DNA of 64,000 nt, from positions 22,480-86,479 of the forward strand of contig CAKRGF010000006.1 in the NCBI GenBank assembly GCA_934322085.1, in the 5' to 3' direction. Source of the stretch: an uncultured Eubacterium sp. (GTDB lineage: Bacteria > Bacillota > Clostridia > Lachnospirales > Lachnospiraceae). This document shows positions 26,067 to 34,962 of this stretch, piece by piece; positions within the stretch are counted from its first letter, which is position 1; every line of letters begins with the position of its first letter. The notes under the pieces were generated by a model. It did no database searches, was not told the DNA's origin, and was given only the letters and a program-made list of their open reading frames with translations. The position numbers were made by a program, and so were the translations under genes.

Positions 26067-26954
26067 ATGGCTGCAAAAACATTTGACGAAGTATATCTGG
26101 TAAATTATTCATCTTACGATGATGTCAATCTGTATGAGGTCGGATGTCAAAAATGCGACCCATCTTATGGATATGGTCCAATTATCCGCAAATTATATAT
26201 TCTGCATTATGTCGTAAGCGGTGAGGGTATTCTGCATATTCAGGACAAAGAGTTTGCCGTAAAAGAACATGATATCTTTGTTATACCAGCACACACCCCA
26301 TCCTATTACGAAGCCAGTGAAAAAAATCCATGGAACTATATCTGGATTCAGTTTGATGGTTTCAAAATCAAGGAAATGCTGAATCACTGTGGTTTGTCAG
26401 AAACAAATCCTGTTCTCTCCCTATATGAACATGCACAAAAAACGGAGCACTGTCTGCGTGATACTCTTACAAATCACGAGGATGAATACGCCTGCATTGG
26501 CAATGTATATCAATTATTTCAGCACATGGTTCATGCAGCAAATCTAGAAAAAAAAGACAAGAAAAAGAAAACAGATGCGTTGACTTATATTCAAAACACC
26601 ATCTGTTTTATCAAACAAAAATATTCAGACCCCATCCGTATTCAGGACATTGCCGATTACTGTGGATTAAACCGCTCCTATCTGACGCGGTTATTTAAGC
26701 ACGCCACCGGTTATACCCCACAGGAATATCTCGCGCAGTACCGCATTAATCAGGCAAAACAATTGTTGGAAGAAAGCTCTATGTCCATTCAGCATATTGC
26801 CTACTGTGTCGGATACAATGACGCTTTTACTTTTTCCAAACTTTTTAAGAGGCAGACCGGATTTTCCCCGTCCGATTACCGTGATTTTTCCCATCAAAAA
26901 ACTCCGATTACGGAACACACACTGCATACCGTAATCGGAGATAAAATCGAGTAA
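26067..26954 (+). CDS. AraC-family transcriptional regulator
   Basis: 295 residues: an N-terminal cupin sugar-sensing domain (YILHYVVSGEGILHI, FVIPAHTPSYYEA) and a C-terminal double helix-turn-helix (IRIQDIADYCGLNRSYLTRLFK, SIQHIAYCVGYNDAFTFSKLFKRQTG). It is divergent from the GH43 gene and probably activates it in response to a plant-cell-wall sugar. It lacks membrane segments. Confidence 0.9.
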   Translation: MAAKTFDEVYLVNYSSYDDVNLYEVGCQKCDPSYGYGPIIRKLYILHYVVSGEGILHIQDKEFAVKEHDIFVIPAHTPSYYEASEKNPWNYIWIQFDGFKIKEMLNHCGLSETNPVLSLYEHAQKTEHCLRDTLTNHEDEYACIGNVYQLFQHMVHAANLEKKDKKKKTDALTYIQNTICFIKQKYSDPIRIQDIADYCGLNRSYLTRLFKHATGYTPQEYLAQYRINQAKQLLEESSMSIQHIAYCVGYNDAFTFSKLFKRQTGFSPSDYRDFSHQKTPITEHTLHTVIGDKIE

Positions 26955-26957
26955 TTC

Positions 26958-27206
26958 TTATCGACGGAACAAACCTTTTTTCTCATAAGGCTCACTTGTA
27001 TGGGAAACTAATTCATAACCAATCTCTTTAATTTCCTTTTCCAGCATAAGAATATCTAACGATTCCTCGCTGATTACAACAGTTTCGCCTTTTTTGGCAG
27101 AGGAAGAAACTTTCTTCACCTTACAATGATTGCGAATCAAATCATTCATATGCGATTCGCACATGCCACACATCATACCGTCAATTTTTAACACGGTTTT
27201 TACCAT
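26958..27206 (-). CDS. Heavy-metal-associated (HMA) domain protein
   Basis: 82 residues. The metal site is the CxxC in DGMMCGMCESHMN, close to the copper-chaperone consensus MxCxxC. The rest follows the HMA ferredoxin-like fold. I start at ATG 27206, which has GGGAG about nine bases upstream; two earlier in-frame starts lack spacing. It probably binds copper or another soft metal. No P-type ATPase is adjacent. Confidence 0.8.
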   Translation of the reverse strand: MVKTVLKIDGMMCGMCESHMNDLIRNHCKVKKVSSSAKKGETVVISEESLDILMLEKEIKEIGYELVSHTSEPYEKKGLFRR

Positions 27207-27271
27207 TGGAATCATCTCCCTTAACACATTTTCATGTCTATTATAGCAAGAGATTCACCCTTTGTAAAAGA

Positions 27272-27949
27272 TTATTTGTTTGTTGATAAAAATGGTTGCA
27301 GAACGCCTGCCATCTGGTTAATCGGCATCGACTGCAGATAAATCTTACCGGGACCGGTCACTACGGTGTTAAAGAATCCTTCTCCACCAAGCACTTTATT
27401 TTTCAATCCCTTAACGGTTGTAATATCCATCGTACAAGTTGCATCCATCGCAGCTAAGTAGCCGGTATCAATAATCATCTGCTGTCCTGCTGCCAGCTCA
27501 TATTCCTTTACATAACCATCAATTTCTACAAAAGCCGTACCGTTGCCGGAAAGTCTCTGCATAATAAAACCTTCGCCACCAAACAGACCGCCACCTAATT
27601 TTTTCTGGAACGCAACCGATAATGTCACTCCATCCGTAGAAGCAAGAAATGCACTCTTCTGTGCAATTATCTCATTCCCATTTCCAATTTCAAATGCCAA
27701 AATCGAACCCGGAAAACTGGAAGCGTATGCAATCTGTCCAGGTCCGCCTTCTGCTGTATAACGGTTCTGAAACATATTTTCGCCGCTAAACATACGTCCA
27801 ATCATTTTTCCCATTCCGCCGCCGGATGTCTCCATTTTCATATTTGGTGTCATCCACGACATGGCTCCTTTTTCCGTAATCATAGACTCGCCAGGCTCTA
27901 AATCGCAAATAACAACCGGCAATGGTGCTCCTTCAATTGAATATTTCAT
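27272..27949 (-). CDS. AIM24/TIGR00266-family protein
   Basis: 225 residues rich in glycine and beta strand (GESMITEKGAMSWMTPNMKM, GGGLFGGEGFIMQRLSGNG, LGGEGFFNTVVTGPGKIYLQ), the hallmarks of the TIGR00266/AIM24 family. Biochemical function is not established; family members form a double-psi-like beta barrel. AAAGGAG precedes the ATG. It appears monocistronic. Confidence 0.85.
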   Translation of the reverse strand: MKYSIEGAPLPVVICDLEPGESMITEKGAMSWMTPNMKMETSGGGMGKMIGRMFSGENMFQNRYTAEGGPGQIAYASSFPGSILAFEIGNGNEIIAQKSAFLASTDGVTLSVAFQKKLGGGLFGGEGFIMQRLSGNGTAFVEIDGYVKEYELAAGQQMIIDTGYLAAMDATCTMDITTVKGLKNKVLGGEGFFNTVVTGPGKIYLQSMPINQMAGVLQPFLSTNK

Positions 27950-28062
27950 ATGTATAAAATCTCCTTTCGCAAATCAAAATTTGCTTTATTTTAACATAAT
28001 CACCGCACACTTTCTATCATCATTGTAGAAACGGTTGGAAAAATGTCACAACTGTTTGTAAT

Positions 28063-30255
28063 CTACTTAGACGCCGCATCAATAAATGAATAAAATGCTG
28101 CTTTTGGATCATCTAATCCTGTACCAAACAGCAGGCAGGAACAATTTCTCCATGATACTGCATCATAAAGTCCCCACACCGTTACGCCGGTAATACCACG
28201 TGGGTTTACTGATTTATTACGATTTCTCTGTTTTGAAATAAGTAACTGCATAATATTGGAATAACGGTTTGCCAGATCTTCTTCCGTCTGATTGCCTTCT
28301 ATTCCAATATCCAATTCCGTAACTTGTACCTGAAGTCCGGTTGCTAAAAACTTATCCACTGCTGTTCCATACTTTTCAAGAGAAGGATAATTCACAGTGA
28401 TATGACTCTGCATACCAATTCCACCGCAAATCTTGGCTTCTTCTCCTTCATTGATATAATTAATGAGTTCTACAATTTCATCTGCAACGTCATACTCATT
28501 GTAATCATTATAGAACAACGTAATATCATTCTGCAATCCATACTGCTTTAACTCATCATAAGCAATTTCATAAGCTTTTTTCACATAAGTTGGTTTCAGA
28601 CCCATGTCACCATAAACATCTCTCCAGCTTGTAGCCGACGGCTGGTTCGTGCGGTGCGTATACTCATTCGTAATATCCCAGCAATAAACAAGCGAACCTG
28701 CCTTGCCGGTCAAACTTTTTTCCTTATCCATAACATGTTTCATTACCGTGCGAATATAAAACTCAAGTCTTGCATCCATCACATCTTTCGTTACCGTACC
28801 ATTGCTCGTATCATAACCTTTATGGAAGAAACGCGATGCTGTCTGCTGATGCCACTGCATCACATGTCCACGCATTTGAATTCCATACTGGTTTGCAATT
28901 TCAAGAATTTTATCTACATTATCAAAATTCAGCTTTGCAACTGTCGATTCCGTATAGCCATCAGGAATCACATAACCAAGTTTTTTTGCTTCACTAACCG
29001 AAATTGTCCCACTCCAGCTTGACAAAATCTGCTCCGGTTTCAACTCATTTTCCAAAGTAAAACTGTTAAAATGATGCTTCACAAATTTCATCGTCTCATC
29101 ACTTTGCATCTGATAGCCATTGTTCCATGATGTATTATAACTGAGCACATTACCCATGCGCTCAAAAACACCTTTATAAGCTTCTTTAATACTTGAAAAT
29201 CCTTCTGGATTAAACGGTCCCTTGCCCTCTGTAGTTTGGATTATAGTAACATCATCAACAAGAAAATCAAATGTACCCGACGGTCCTTCTACATAAAAGG
29301 TTAATTTTGAAAAAACTGACGGCACAGTATATGTACCTTTAATCTCAACCCATGAACCACTTGGGACTGTCGTTTCATCTTTAATTACCGGATAACTATC
29401 CTGTTGACCGGACACTGACAAATTCGCAGACAACTTAATTGTTTGTGCGGAACCTGTCGTCTGTTTTACCCATACAGAAAATGTATAAGTAGCTTCTTTT
29501 ACGATTGATTTTGTTACATCCAGCTCGGCTCCATTCCACTTATCTGTACGTCCGGTTACGGAAAGGCATTTTCCACTGCGTCCACCAGAAACAGAAGTTA
29601 CTTTTGCAGCACCACGTCCGGTAAATCCACTTGTACCTTCTTCAAAGCCAGTAGACAAATATGTCTTTTCCGTAAATTCACCTGCAGGTGTTGCCGTCGG
29701 TTTTACAGTCGGCTTTACAGTCGGCTTTACGGTTGGCTTTACGGTTGGCTTTACGGTTGGTGTCACTGTCGGTTTTACAGTCGGTTTTACAGTCGGTTTT
29801 ACAGTCGGTGTCGCAGTAACGGTTGGATTTTCCGTTGGTTCTGGCGTCACATTCTGTCCGCGGTTTGGGGTTGCCGTTGGCTTCTGCGTCTGGACAACTG
29901 CTGCCTTTTTGACTTTAACTTTACACTTGTAGCTTTTCCATTTTCCGCTTTTCACCTTGCAGGTAAGGGTCGTCGTTCCCTTTTTCTTCGCAGTCAGCTT
30001 TACCGCATACTTTCCGCTTTTTTTGTAACTTGCAATGCTTTTTTTCTTAATACTCCATTTGATACGCTTTCCTTTTGCGTTTTTGATACGAATTGTCTTC
30101 TTCTGTCCCACTGTCATCGTAACACTCTTTTGGGACAATGCGATTTTCCCTCGTGCCGCTGCCTGACTGGCTGCCCCTTGTAAAGGTGTCACAAGAGAAA
30201 CTGCTAAGGACATACTTAACAATCCCGCAAAAACTTTTGCCTGCTTCTTCTGCAT
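28063..30255 (-). CDS. Secreted endo-1,4-beta-xylanase: Ig-like, TP-rich linker, carbohydrate-binding module, GH10
   Basis: 730 residues. A signal peptide covers about residues 1-34 and a basic Ig-like (Big_2-type) domain about 36-113. A Val-Lys-Pro-Thr repeat linker spans about 125-193, and a CBM22-like beta-sandwich about 198-345 (FEEGTSGFTGRG, WNGAELDVT). The GH10 barrel spans about 355-728, with acid/base Glu in CWDITNEYTHR and nucleophile Glu in VQVTELDIGI. It cleaves xylan backbones outside the cell. No sortase motif or dockerin is visible; the basic N-terminal domain may bind the wall. Confidence 0.92.
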   Translation of the reverse strand: MQKKQAKVFAGLLSMSLAVSLVTPLQGAASQAAARGKIALSQKSVTMTVGQKKTIRIKNAKGKRIKWSIKKKSIASYKKSGKYAVKLTAKKKGTTTLTCKVKSGKWKSYKCKVKVKKAAVVQTQKPTATPNRGQNVTPEPTENPTVTATPTVKPTVKPTVKPTVTPTVKPTVKPTVKPTVKPTVKPTATPAGEFTEKTYLSTGFEEGTSGFTGRGAAKVTSVSGGRSGKCLSVTGRTDKWNGAELDVTKSIVKEATYTFSVWVKQTTGSAQTIKLSANLSVSGQQDSYPVIKDETTVPSGSWVEIKGTYTVPSVFSKLTFYVEGPSGTFDFLVDDVTIIQTTEGKGPFNPEGFSSIKEAYKGVFERMGNVLSYNTSWNNGYQMQSDETMKFVKHHFNSFTLENELKPEQILSSWSGTISVSEAKKLGYVIPDGYTESTVAKLNFDNVDKILEIANQYGIQMRGHVMQWHQQTASRFFHKGYDTSNGTVTKDVMDARLEFYIRTVMKHVMDKEKSLTGKAGSLVYCWDITNEYTHRTNQPSATSWRDVYGDMGLKPTYVKKAYEIAYDELKQYGLQNDITLFYNDYNEYDVADEIVELINYINEGEEAKICGGIGMQSHITVNYPSLEKYGTAVDKFLATGLQVQVTELDIGIEGNQTEEDLANRYSNIMQLLISKQRNRNKSVNPRGITGVTVWGLYDAVSWRNCSCLLFGTGLDDPKAAFYSFIDAASK
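29690..29830 (-). repeat. Tandem 12-bp repeats coding the xylanase linker
   Basis: About nine imperfect copies of a 12-base unit (plus-strand form ACAGTCGGTTTT or GGTTGGCTTTAC) encode Val-Lys-Pro-Thr units, with one Val-Thr-Pro-Thr variant. Copy number is likely to vary between strains. Confidence 0.8.
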
Positions 30256-30370
30256 ATAAATCCTCCTTTATAGCATATAAGTTTTCCCTTATAAGGAAAC
30301 TGCTATATTTTGCATCTAAATTATACGATGTTTACTACCAAGTGTAAAGGAAACTTTATCTAAAAATGTA

Positions 30371-32401
30371 CTAAAAAACCTGAAATACCACAAATGATGC
30401 AATCCACGCCATAACTAGCTGAAATCCGGCTGCTAAAAACATAAATTTAATACTTCCGCTTTCCTTACGAATCGTTGCCAGCGTAGCAAAACAAGGGATA
30501 TACAGTAGGCAAAAAATCATAAGACAATAGGCATTTACCATACCAAATCCAGCAGCACCAAGTGCCTGATGCAGTGCTCCCATACCGGCTGCCGAATTTA
30601 CATTTGCTATTCCGAACAAAACAGCACAACTTGATACAACAACTTCCTTTGCCGATATTCCGGCAATCAAAGCCACTGCTATCTGCCAGTAACCAAGACC
30701 AATCGGCTTTAACACAGGCACGATAAAATGTCCGATTGCTGCTCCAAAACTTTCCGACATCTCATTCGTGTAACCATGTATTCCAAAATTTAAAAGAAGC
30801 CACATAGCAATTGAGGCAAGGAAAATTACAGTTCCGGCCTTCGTCAAATAATCCTTTACTTTCTCCCAAACGTAAATCCAAATTGTACGGGCGCTTGGTG
30901 CTTTATACTCTGGCAATTCAATAATAAGCATTCCATTTGCTTCTTTTTTATCTACAATATGGAGAATAAAAGCAACAAAAACAGCAACAACCAGCCCAAT
31001 AACATACATTGAGTAAGCTGCTATCATTGCATGTTTTCCAAAAAACATCTGCGAAAACAAAATATAAATCGGAAGCCTTGCACTGCATGACATAAAAGGT
31101 GTAACTAACATTGTTTTCATACGGTCCTTGTTATCTTCTAATGCCCTTGACGCCATGACTGCCGGCACCGAACATCCAAATCCGAGAATCATCGGAATAA
31201 AAGCACGGCCGGATAACCCAATCTGCCCCATAATGCCATCCATAACATAAGCCACCCTTGCCATGTACCCACTATCTTCCAAAAAAGCAAGTGCCAAAAA
31301 CAAAATAAAAATATTAGGTAAAAACGTCAATACGCCACCCACACCAGCTATAATTCCATCCACCAAAAGAGAAATAACCGCTGAATTAACCTGCCATGCT
31401 GCAAATGCATTTGTGACAAATCCACTTAACCATTCTACAGCCAATTCAAAATATCCGGATATAAAATCCCCCACCGTAAAGGTCAGCAAAAATACAAGTG
31501 CCATAATACCTAAAAAAAACGGAATTCCAAAAATCGGATGAGTCAAAATACGGTCAGCTTTATCTGTTGACTGCGCCTTCTCCTCTTTGTTTACCAACAC
31601 TTCCTGAACAATTTCTTCAATGAATTCATATTTCTGGTTAATAATTTCTGATTCATAACTGCGGTTAAGCACTTGTGGCAAATCAACCGGATATTTTTCA
31701 GAAATTTCTTTATCTCCTTCTAAGAGCTTAATTGCACACCATCGTACATGAATCATTTCGGGGTACCGTTTCTGCAAAGCATCCGAAATACTATCAATCT
31801 TATCTTCAATTTCATCACTATATACCATGGCATGATCGACATGATGATCATGTTTGTGATGTGATGGCATTGTATGATGATGAACGAGTTTATCCGGTAT
31901 AACCGCATCCTTATGATGCGACACAGCATGCATCAGAATTTCAAGCCCGGTACGTTTTCTGGCAGACACAGGAATAACCGGAATTCCAAGCATCTCCGGC
32001 AGACGATGCAAATCAATTTCCATTCCTCGCTTTTCTACAATATCCATCATATTTAACGCTAACACAACCGGCTTTCCAAGTTCTAAAAGCTGTAGCGTCA
32101 AATACAAATTCCGTTCCAGCGAAGATGCATCTGCTACATCCACAATAACGTCAACCTCATCACTTAGAATATACTGTCTGCTCACTTGTTCCTCCATCGT
32201 ATAAGAGGTAAGACTGTATGTTCCCGGCAAGTCCACAAGCCGATATGTATTATTATGGTATTTTAGTGCGCCCTCTACTTTCTCAACCGTTACACCAGGC
32301 CAGTTTGCCACCTTCAAATTGGCACCGGTAAAAGCGTTAAACAACGTTGTTTTTCCACAATTTGGATTGCCAATAAAACCAACTACCAAATTTTCGCTCA
32401 T
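30371..32401 (-). CDS. feoB: Ferrous iron transporter B
   Basis: 676 residues. The N-terminal G domain has GNPNCGKTTLFNAFTG and DLPGTYSL and is followed by a GDI-like region. The C-terminal half has the gate-type membrane helices. A His-rich stretch (HHHTMPSHHKHDHHVDH, residues about 188-204) lies in the cytosolic part and may bind iron or zinc. It imports Fe(II) under anaerobic conditions. It overlaps feoA by four bases. Confidence 0.95.
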   Translation of the reverse strand: MSENLVVGFIGNPNCGKTTLFNAFTGANLKVANWPGVTVEKVEGALKYHNNTYRLVDLPGTYSLTSYTMEEQVSRQYILSDEVDVIVDVADASSLERNLYLTLQLLELGKPVVLALNMMDIVEKRGMEIDLHRLPEMLGIPVIPVSARKRTGLEILMHAVSHHKDAVIPDKLVHHHTMPSHHKHDHHVDHAMVYSDEIEDKIDSISDALQKRYPEMIHVRWCAIKLLEGDKEISEKYPVDLPQVLNRSYESEIINQKYEFIEEIVQEVLVNKEEKAQSTDKADRILTHPIFGIPFFLGIMALVFLLTFTVGDFISGYFELAVEWLSGFVTNAFAAWQVNSAVISLLVDGIIAGVGGVLTFLPNIFILFLALAFLEDSGYMARVAYVMDGIMGQIGLSGRAFIPMILGFGCSVPAVMASRALEDNKDRMKTMLVTPFMSCSARLPIYILFSQMFFGKHAMIAAYSMYVIGLVVAVFVAFILHIVDKKEANGMLIIELPEYKAPSARTIWIYVWEKVKDYLTKAGTVIFLASIAMWLLLNFGIHGYTNEMSESFGAAIGHFIVPVLKPIGLGYWQIAVALIAGISAKEVVVSSCAVLFGIANVNSAAGMGALHQALGAAGFGMVNAYCLMIFCLLYIPCFATLATIRKESGSIKFMFLAAGFQLVMAWIASFVVFQVF

Positions 32402-32628
32402 TGTTCGTTATCCTCCGCGACTTCAATTTTCCCAGTTATTCCCCTGCCTAATGCAAAACGCGTCCCCCGCACGCGCACAATCATCGTTCCTCTTCGTTTC
32501 CTGTTTAAAACTTCCACCGGAGTTCCTTTCGTCATGCCAAGTGCTTCCAATCTTTTCTCCGTTTGAAGCGGAAGAAAAAGGCCCTCAATGATGTAGCTGT
32601 GTTCCTTTTTTCCTTCTTGTAATATCAT
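32398..32628 (-). CDS. feoA: FeoA-domain protein
   Basis: 76 residues with the SH3-like FeoA fold (EKRLEALGMTKGTPVEVLNRKRRG, FALGRGITGKIEV). It is a small cytosolic partner of FeoB. The start at 32628 follows GAGGGGA and lies five bases after the stop of the upstream methyltransferase-like gene; a GTG at 32661 would overlap that gene and lacks a site. Confidence 0.9.
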   Translation of the reverse strand: MILQEGKKEHSYIIEGLFLPLQTEKRLEALGMTKGTPVEVLNRKRRGTMIVRVRGTRFALGRGITGKIEVAEDNEQ

Positions 32629-32633
32629 AGAAC

Positions 32634-33536
32634 TTATTCCCCTCTGCCCGTAATTATCCACGGTGCCGGCTGCTGCTTAAACGAGTGATTTGCAGACAAT
32701 CTGGAAACTGCAATCTGAATTGTCTCCACATCCTGAATTCCCAATTTTGAAAGCATCTCACCAGCTCCGGCTGCCACTTGAAAATCCAGCGTATAAATGA
32801 CAACATGAACATTTGGATTCTTCTTAACAAAATATTCAAGTTCCTGATTCATACTTGCACTGGCTACCATGAATACCGTTGAAGGAACCGGACAGTCACG
32901 CATTGTTTCTTCATCCACATGGTCGATAATTTTTACGTTCTGCAACCCAAAATGATCTACATTTTCCTCCATTGTATCACGGTCCGTGCCACTGTATTCC
33001 ACCGCAATGACCGTTCCTTCCGGTGCCAAAAGAGCAGTCTCAATGGCAATACTCTCTCCACCGATAACACAGACATCATCCTGTGTATCCACCATCATTT
33101 TATTTAAAATAACAGCACGAATCTCACTTCCTACATACTGAATGGAACCCTTTTTGAAAAATTCATTGCCAATGCCGATTTTTGCCGTATTTCTTGCATT
33201 TGGATTGACAATCAGCATTCCGGCAGAAGCATTGATTCCACGATTAATCATATCCTTTACCTGACTGTTCAAAATTGGGCCATCCGGTTCTGAACCGTCA
33301 TTGTACCAAACCTCACACTCACCAAGCCCGGCATTCCACAAACGGTAAAAAATATCGTCAATTCCCGCATTGGTAAATACCATTGTCGTTTTGTGGGATT
33401 CCACCGTAGGAATTATATTCTTGTTTTTCTTTGTAATATCAATAATTTTTACATGCTCCAAATCAATTGTTGTATTCTTTGCATAATATTGAAGCCAAGA
33501 TAAAATAACCTCGTTTGTAAATATCTGTTTTTCCAT
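32634..33536 (-). CDS. CbiE/CbiT-like SAM-dependent methyltransferase-fold protein at the head of the Feo operon
   Basis: 300 residues. The C-terminal half resembles the CbiT domain of precorrin-6B/7 decarboxylating methyltransferases (VGSEIRAVILNKMMV, CVIGGESIAIETALLAPEGTVIAVE with a Rossmann-like loop). The N-terminal half resembles a reduced CbiE (VMFTNAGIDDIFYRLW-type start, NDGSEPDGPI). No other cobalamin gene is in the window. It is tightly coupled to feoA and feoB, so a role linked to iron, haem-like or other tetrapyrrole metabolism is possible. Function is inference. Confidence 0.6.
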   Translation of the reverse strand: MEKQIFTNEVILSWLQYYAKNTTIDLEHVKIIDITKKNKNIIPTVESHKTTMVFTNAGIDDIFYRLWNAGLGECEVWYNDGSEPDGPILNSQVKDMINRGINASAGMLIVNPNARNTAKIGIGNEFFKKGSIQYVGSEIRAVILNKMMVDTQDDVCVIGGESIAIETALLAPEGTVIAVEYSGTDRDTMEENVDHFGLQNVKIIDHVDEETMRDCPVPSTVFMVASASMNQELEYFVKKNPNVHVVIYTLDFQVAAGAGEMLSKLGIQDVETIQIAVSRLSANHSFKQQPAPWIITGRGE

Positions 33537-33626
33537 TATAAAAGCCCCCTTTTGATATTTTTTATCAATTATTTTTATAAGCAGATTATACCACTAAAAC
33601 AGGGGGCTAAGCAAGATGAAAGGGAG

Positions 33627-34235
33627 TTAATTTTGTACCCCTATAAAATTTTGGAAGCTTTCGCTCAGCAGGGGCTCCAATGTTAGCACTGGTAATAGGG
33701 AATCAAACATATCAAAAGATTTCTTATCCTGTTTTTTCTTACCACATGCTTTTTTAGCTTTTTTAGCTCTTTTAGCTTTTTTCTGGTCGTTGGTTTCTGG
33801 CAGTCTGGCGTACTGGAAACTTTTTTTGAATTCTTCTGCAACTTCCCGCAGGCCCGCTGTCATATACGTTTTGTCGGGGTCTTTGTCACTGATTCTGGAA
33901 ATTGCCCGGCCAATAAGGGTATTTGCTTCCTGCTTTGATTTACAGTGTCTTAACTGCTCTTTCAATTGTTGTTTTGCTGTTTTTACACGCATTGCACTTC
34001 GATATAATTCGGGATTATGAATTCTCAGATAATTTAACTCCTCTGCTGATAAGTTCGCGCCTCTTTGCAATTTTGCCCGAATCTTTTTCTCATAGTCTTG
34101 TTTTTCTTCCTCTGACATACCAGAAGTTATGTCCGTCAGTTGTTCGCACACTTTTTTCCATATATCCTGTTCCCGCTCCTCTACGCTCTGTACGCTCCCG
34201 CCTGCTATTTGTAAATTACCCGCAGTTGTTTTCAT
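33627..34235 (-). CDS. Hypothetical basic/helical protein
   Basis: 202 residues from ATG 34235, which follows GGGGA. Highly charged and helical throughout (EEREQDIWKKVCEQLTDITS, KKIRAKLQRGANLSAEELNYL), with a Lys/Ala tract KKAKRAKKAKKACGKKK near residue 165. No membrane segment or signal peptide. I do not recognise the family; nucleic-acid or polyanion binding is suggested only by charge. Confidence 0.65.
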   Translation of the reverse strand: MKTTAGNLQIAGGSVQSVEEREQDIWKKVCEQLTDITSGMSEEEKQDYEKKIRAKLQRGANLSAEELNYLRIHNPELYRSAMRVKTAKQQLKEQLRHCKSKQEANTLIGRAISRISDKDPDKTYMTAGLREVAEEFKKSFQYARLPETNDQKKAKRAKKAKKACGKKKQDKKSFDMFDSLLPVLTLEPLLSESFQNFIGVQN

Positions 34236-34313
34236 AAAAATTCCCCACTTTGTCATCGATAAATCCTTTTATCTTATATTATCATCCATGACTCTATCTT
34301 ATATATCGGAATT

Positions 34314-34937
34314 TTACTTGATTCCATAACGGGTCAAATCTACTTTTCCATCTACTACTTCAATACCGTCTGCTATCAGCCGTTCTGCCTGCACATTGGC
34401 ACCGCCAAAAGCAAAAGCACCCGAAAGTTCTCCCTTACTGTTCACCACACGGAAACAAGGGATATTATCCGGATCCGGATTTTTATGAAGCGCATTTCCA
34501 ACCGCACGCGCCATCTTCTCATTTCCTGCCATGGCAGCAATCTGTCCGTAAGTTGCCACATGCCCTTTCGGAATCTTTTTCACTGCCTCATAAATTCTCT
34601 TTGTTGGATTATCCGTGACAAGTTCATAACTCTCATAAATCATTTTTCGAACATCCGCATCCGGGATGGTTCCATCTAAAACAATGGTATTCCAGTGTTC
34701 TTTGTTCTGATGCCATCCCGGTATTACGGAATCATAGATACCACGCCAGAAATCTCTGCTCTCCGGCGTCACCTTTACATTCAGACAGAGAAATCCCTCC
34801 CTTTCATAAGTCCACAAAAAAGCTTTTTGGCTTTTCCCAACTCTTACAAGCTGCCAGTTGGCATCTCGAAATGGTGCGTCCTGATATGTATCTGGAAAGG
34901 ATAGCCCATAAGTTAATGCTTCTTCTCTTGTCTTCAT
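34314..34937 (-). CDS. YjbR/MmcQ domain fused to MGMT-type alkyltransferase domain
   Basis: 207 residues. Residues 1 to about 108 match the MmcQ/YjbR fold (SFPDTYQDAPFRDANWQLVRVG). Residues about 112-195 match the DNA-binding domain of O6-methylguanine-DNA methyltransferase (RIYEAVKKIPKGHVATYGQIA). The alkyl-acceptor motif reads IPCFRVV: the cysteine is present but the following histidine of PCHRV is phenylalanine. It may be a weak alkyltransferase or a damage sensor like alkyltransferase-like proteins. Confidence 0.85.
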   Translation of the reverse strand: MKTREEALTYGLSFPDTYQDAPFRDANWQLVRVGKSQKAFLWTYEREGFLCLNVKVTPESRDFWRGIYDSVIPGWHQNKEHWNTIVLDGTIPDADVRKMIYESYELVTDNPTKRIYEAVKKIPKGHVATYGQIAAMAGNEKMARAVGNALHKNPDPDNIPCFRVVNSKGELSGAFAFGGANVQAERLIADGIEVVDGKVDLTRYGIK

Positions 34938-34962
34938 GTTATATTAATTCTCCTCTATTTCA

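Noticed and set aside
29690..29830. CRISPR-like tandem repeats
   Set aside because: The repeats are contiguous 12-mers without spacers and encode the in-frame Val-Lys-Pro-Thr linker of the xylanase.
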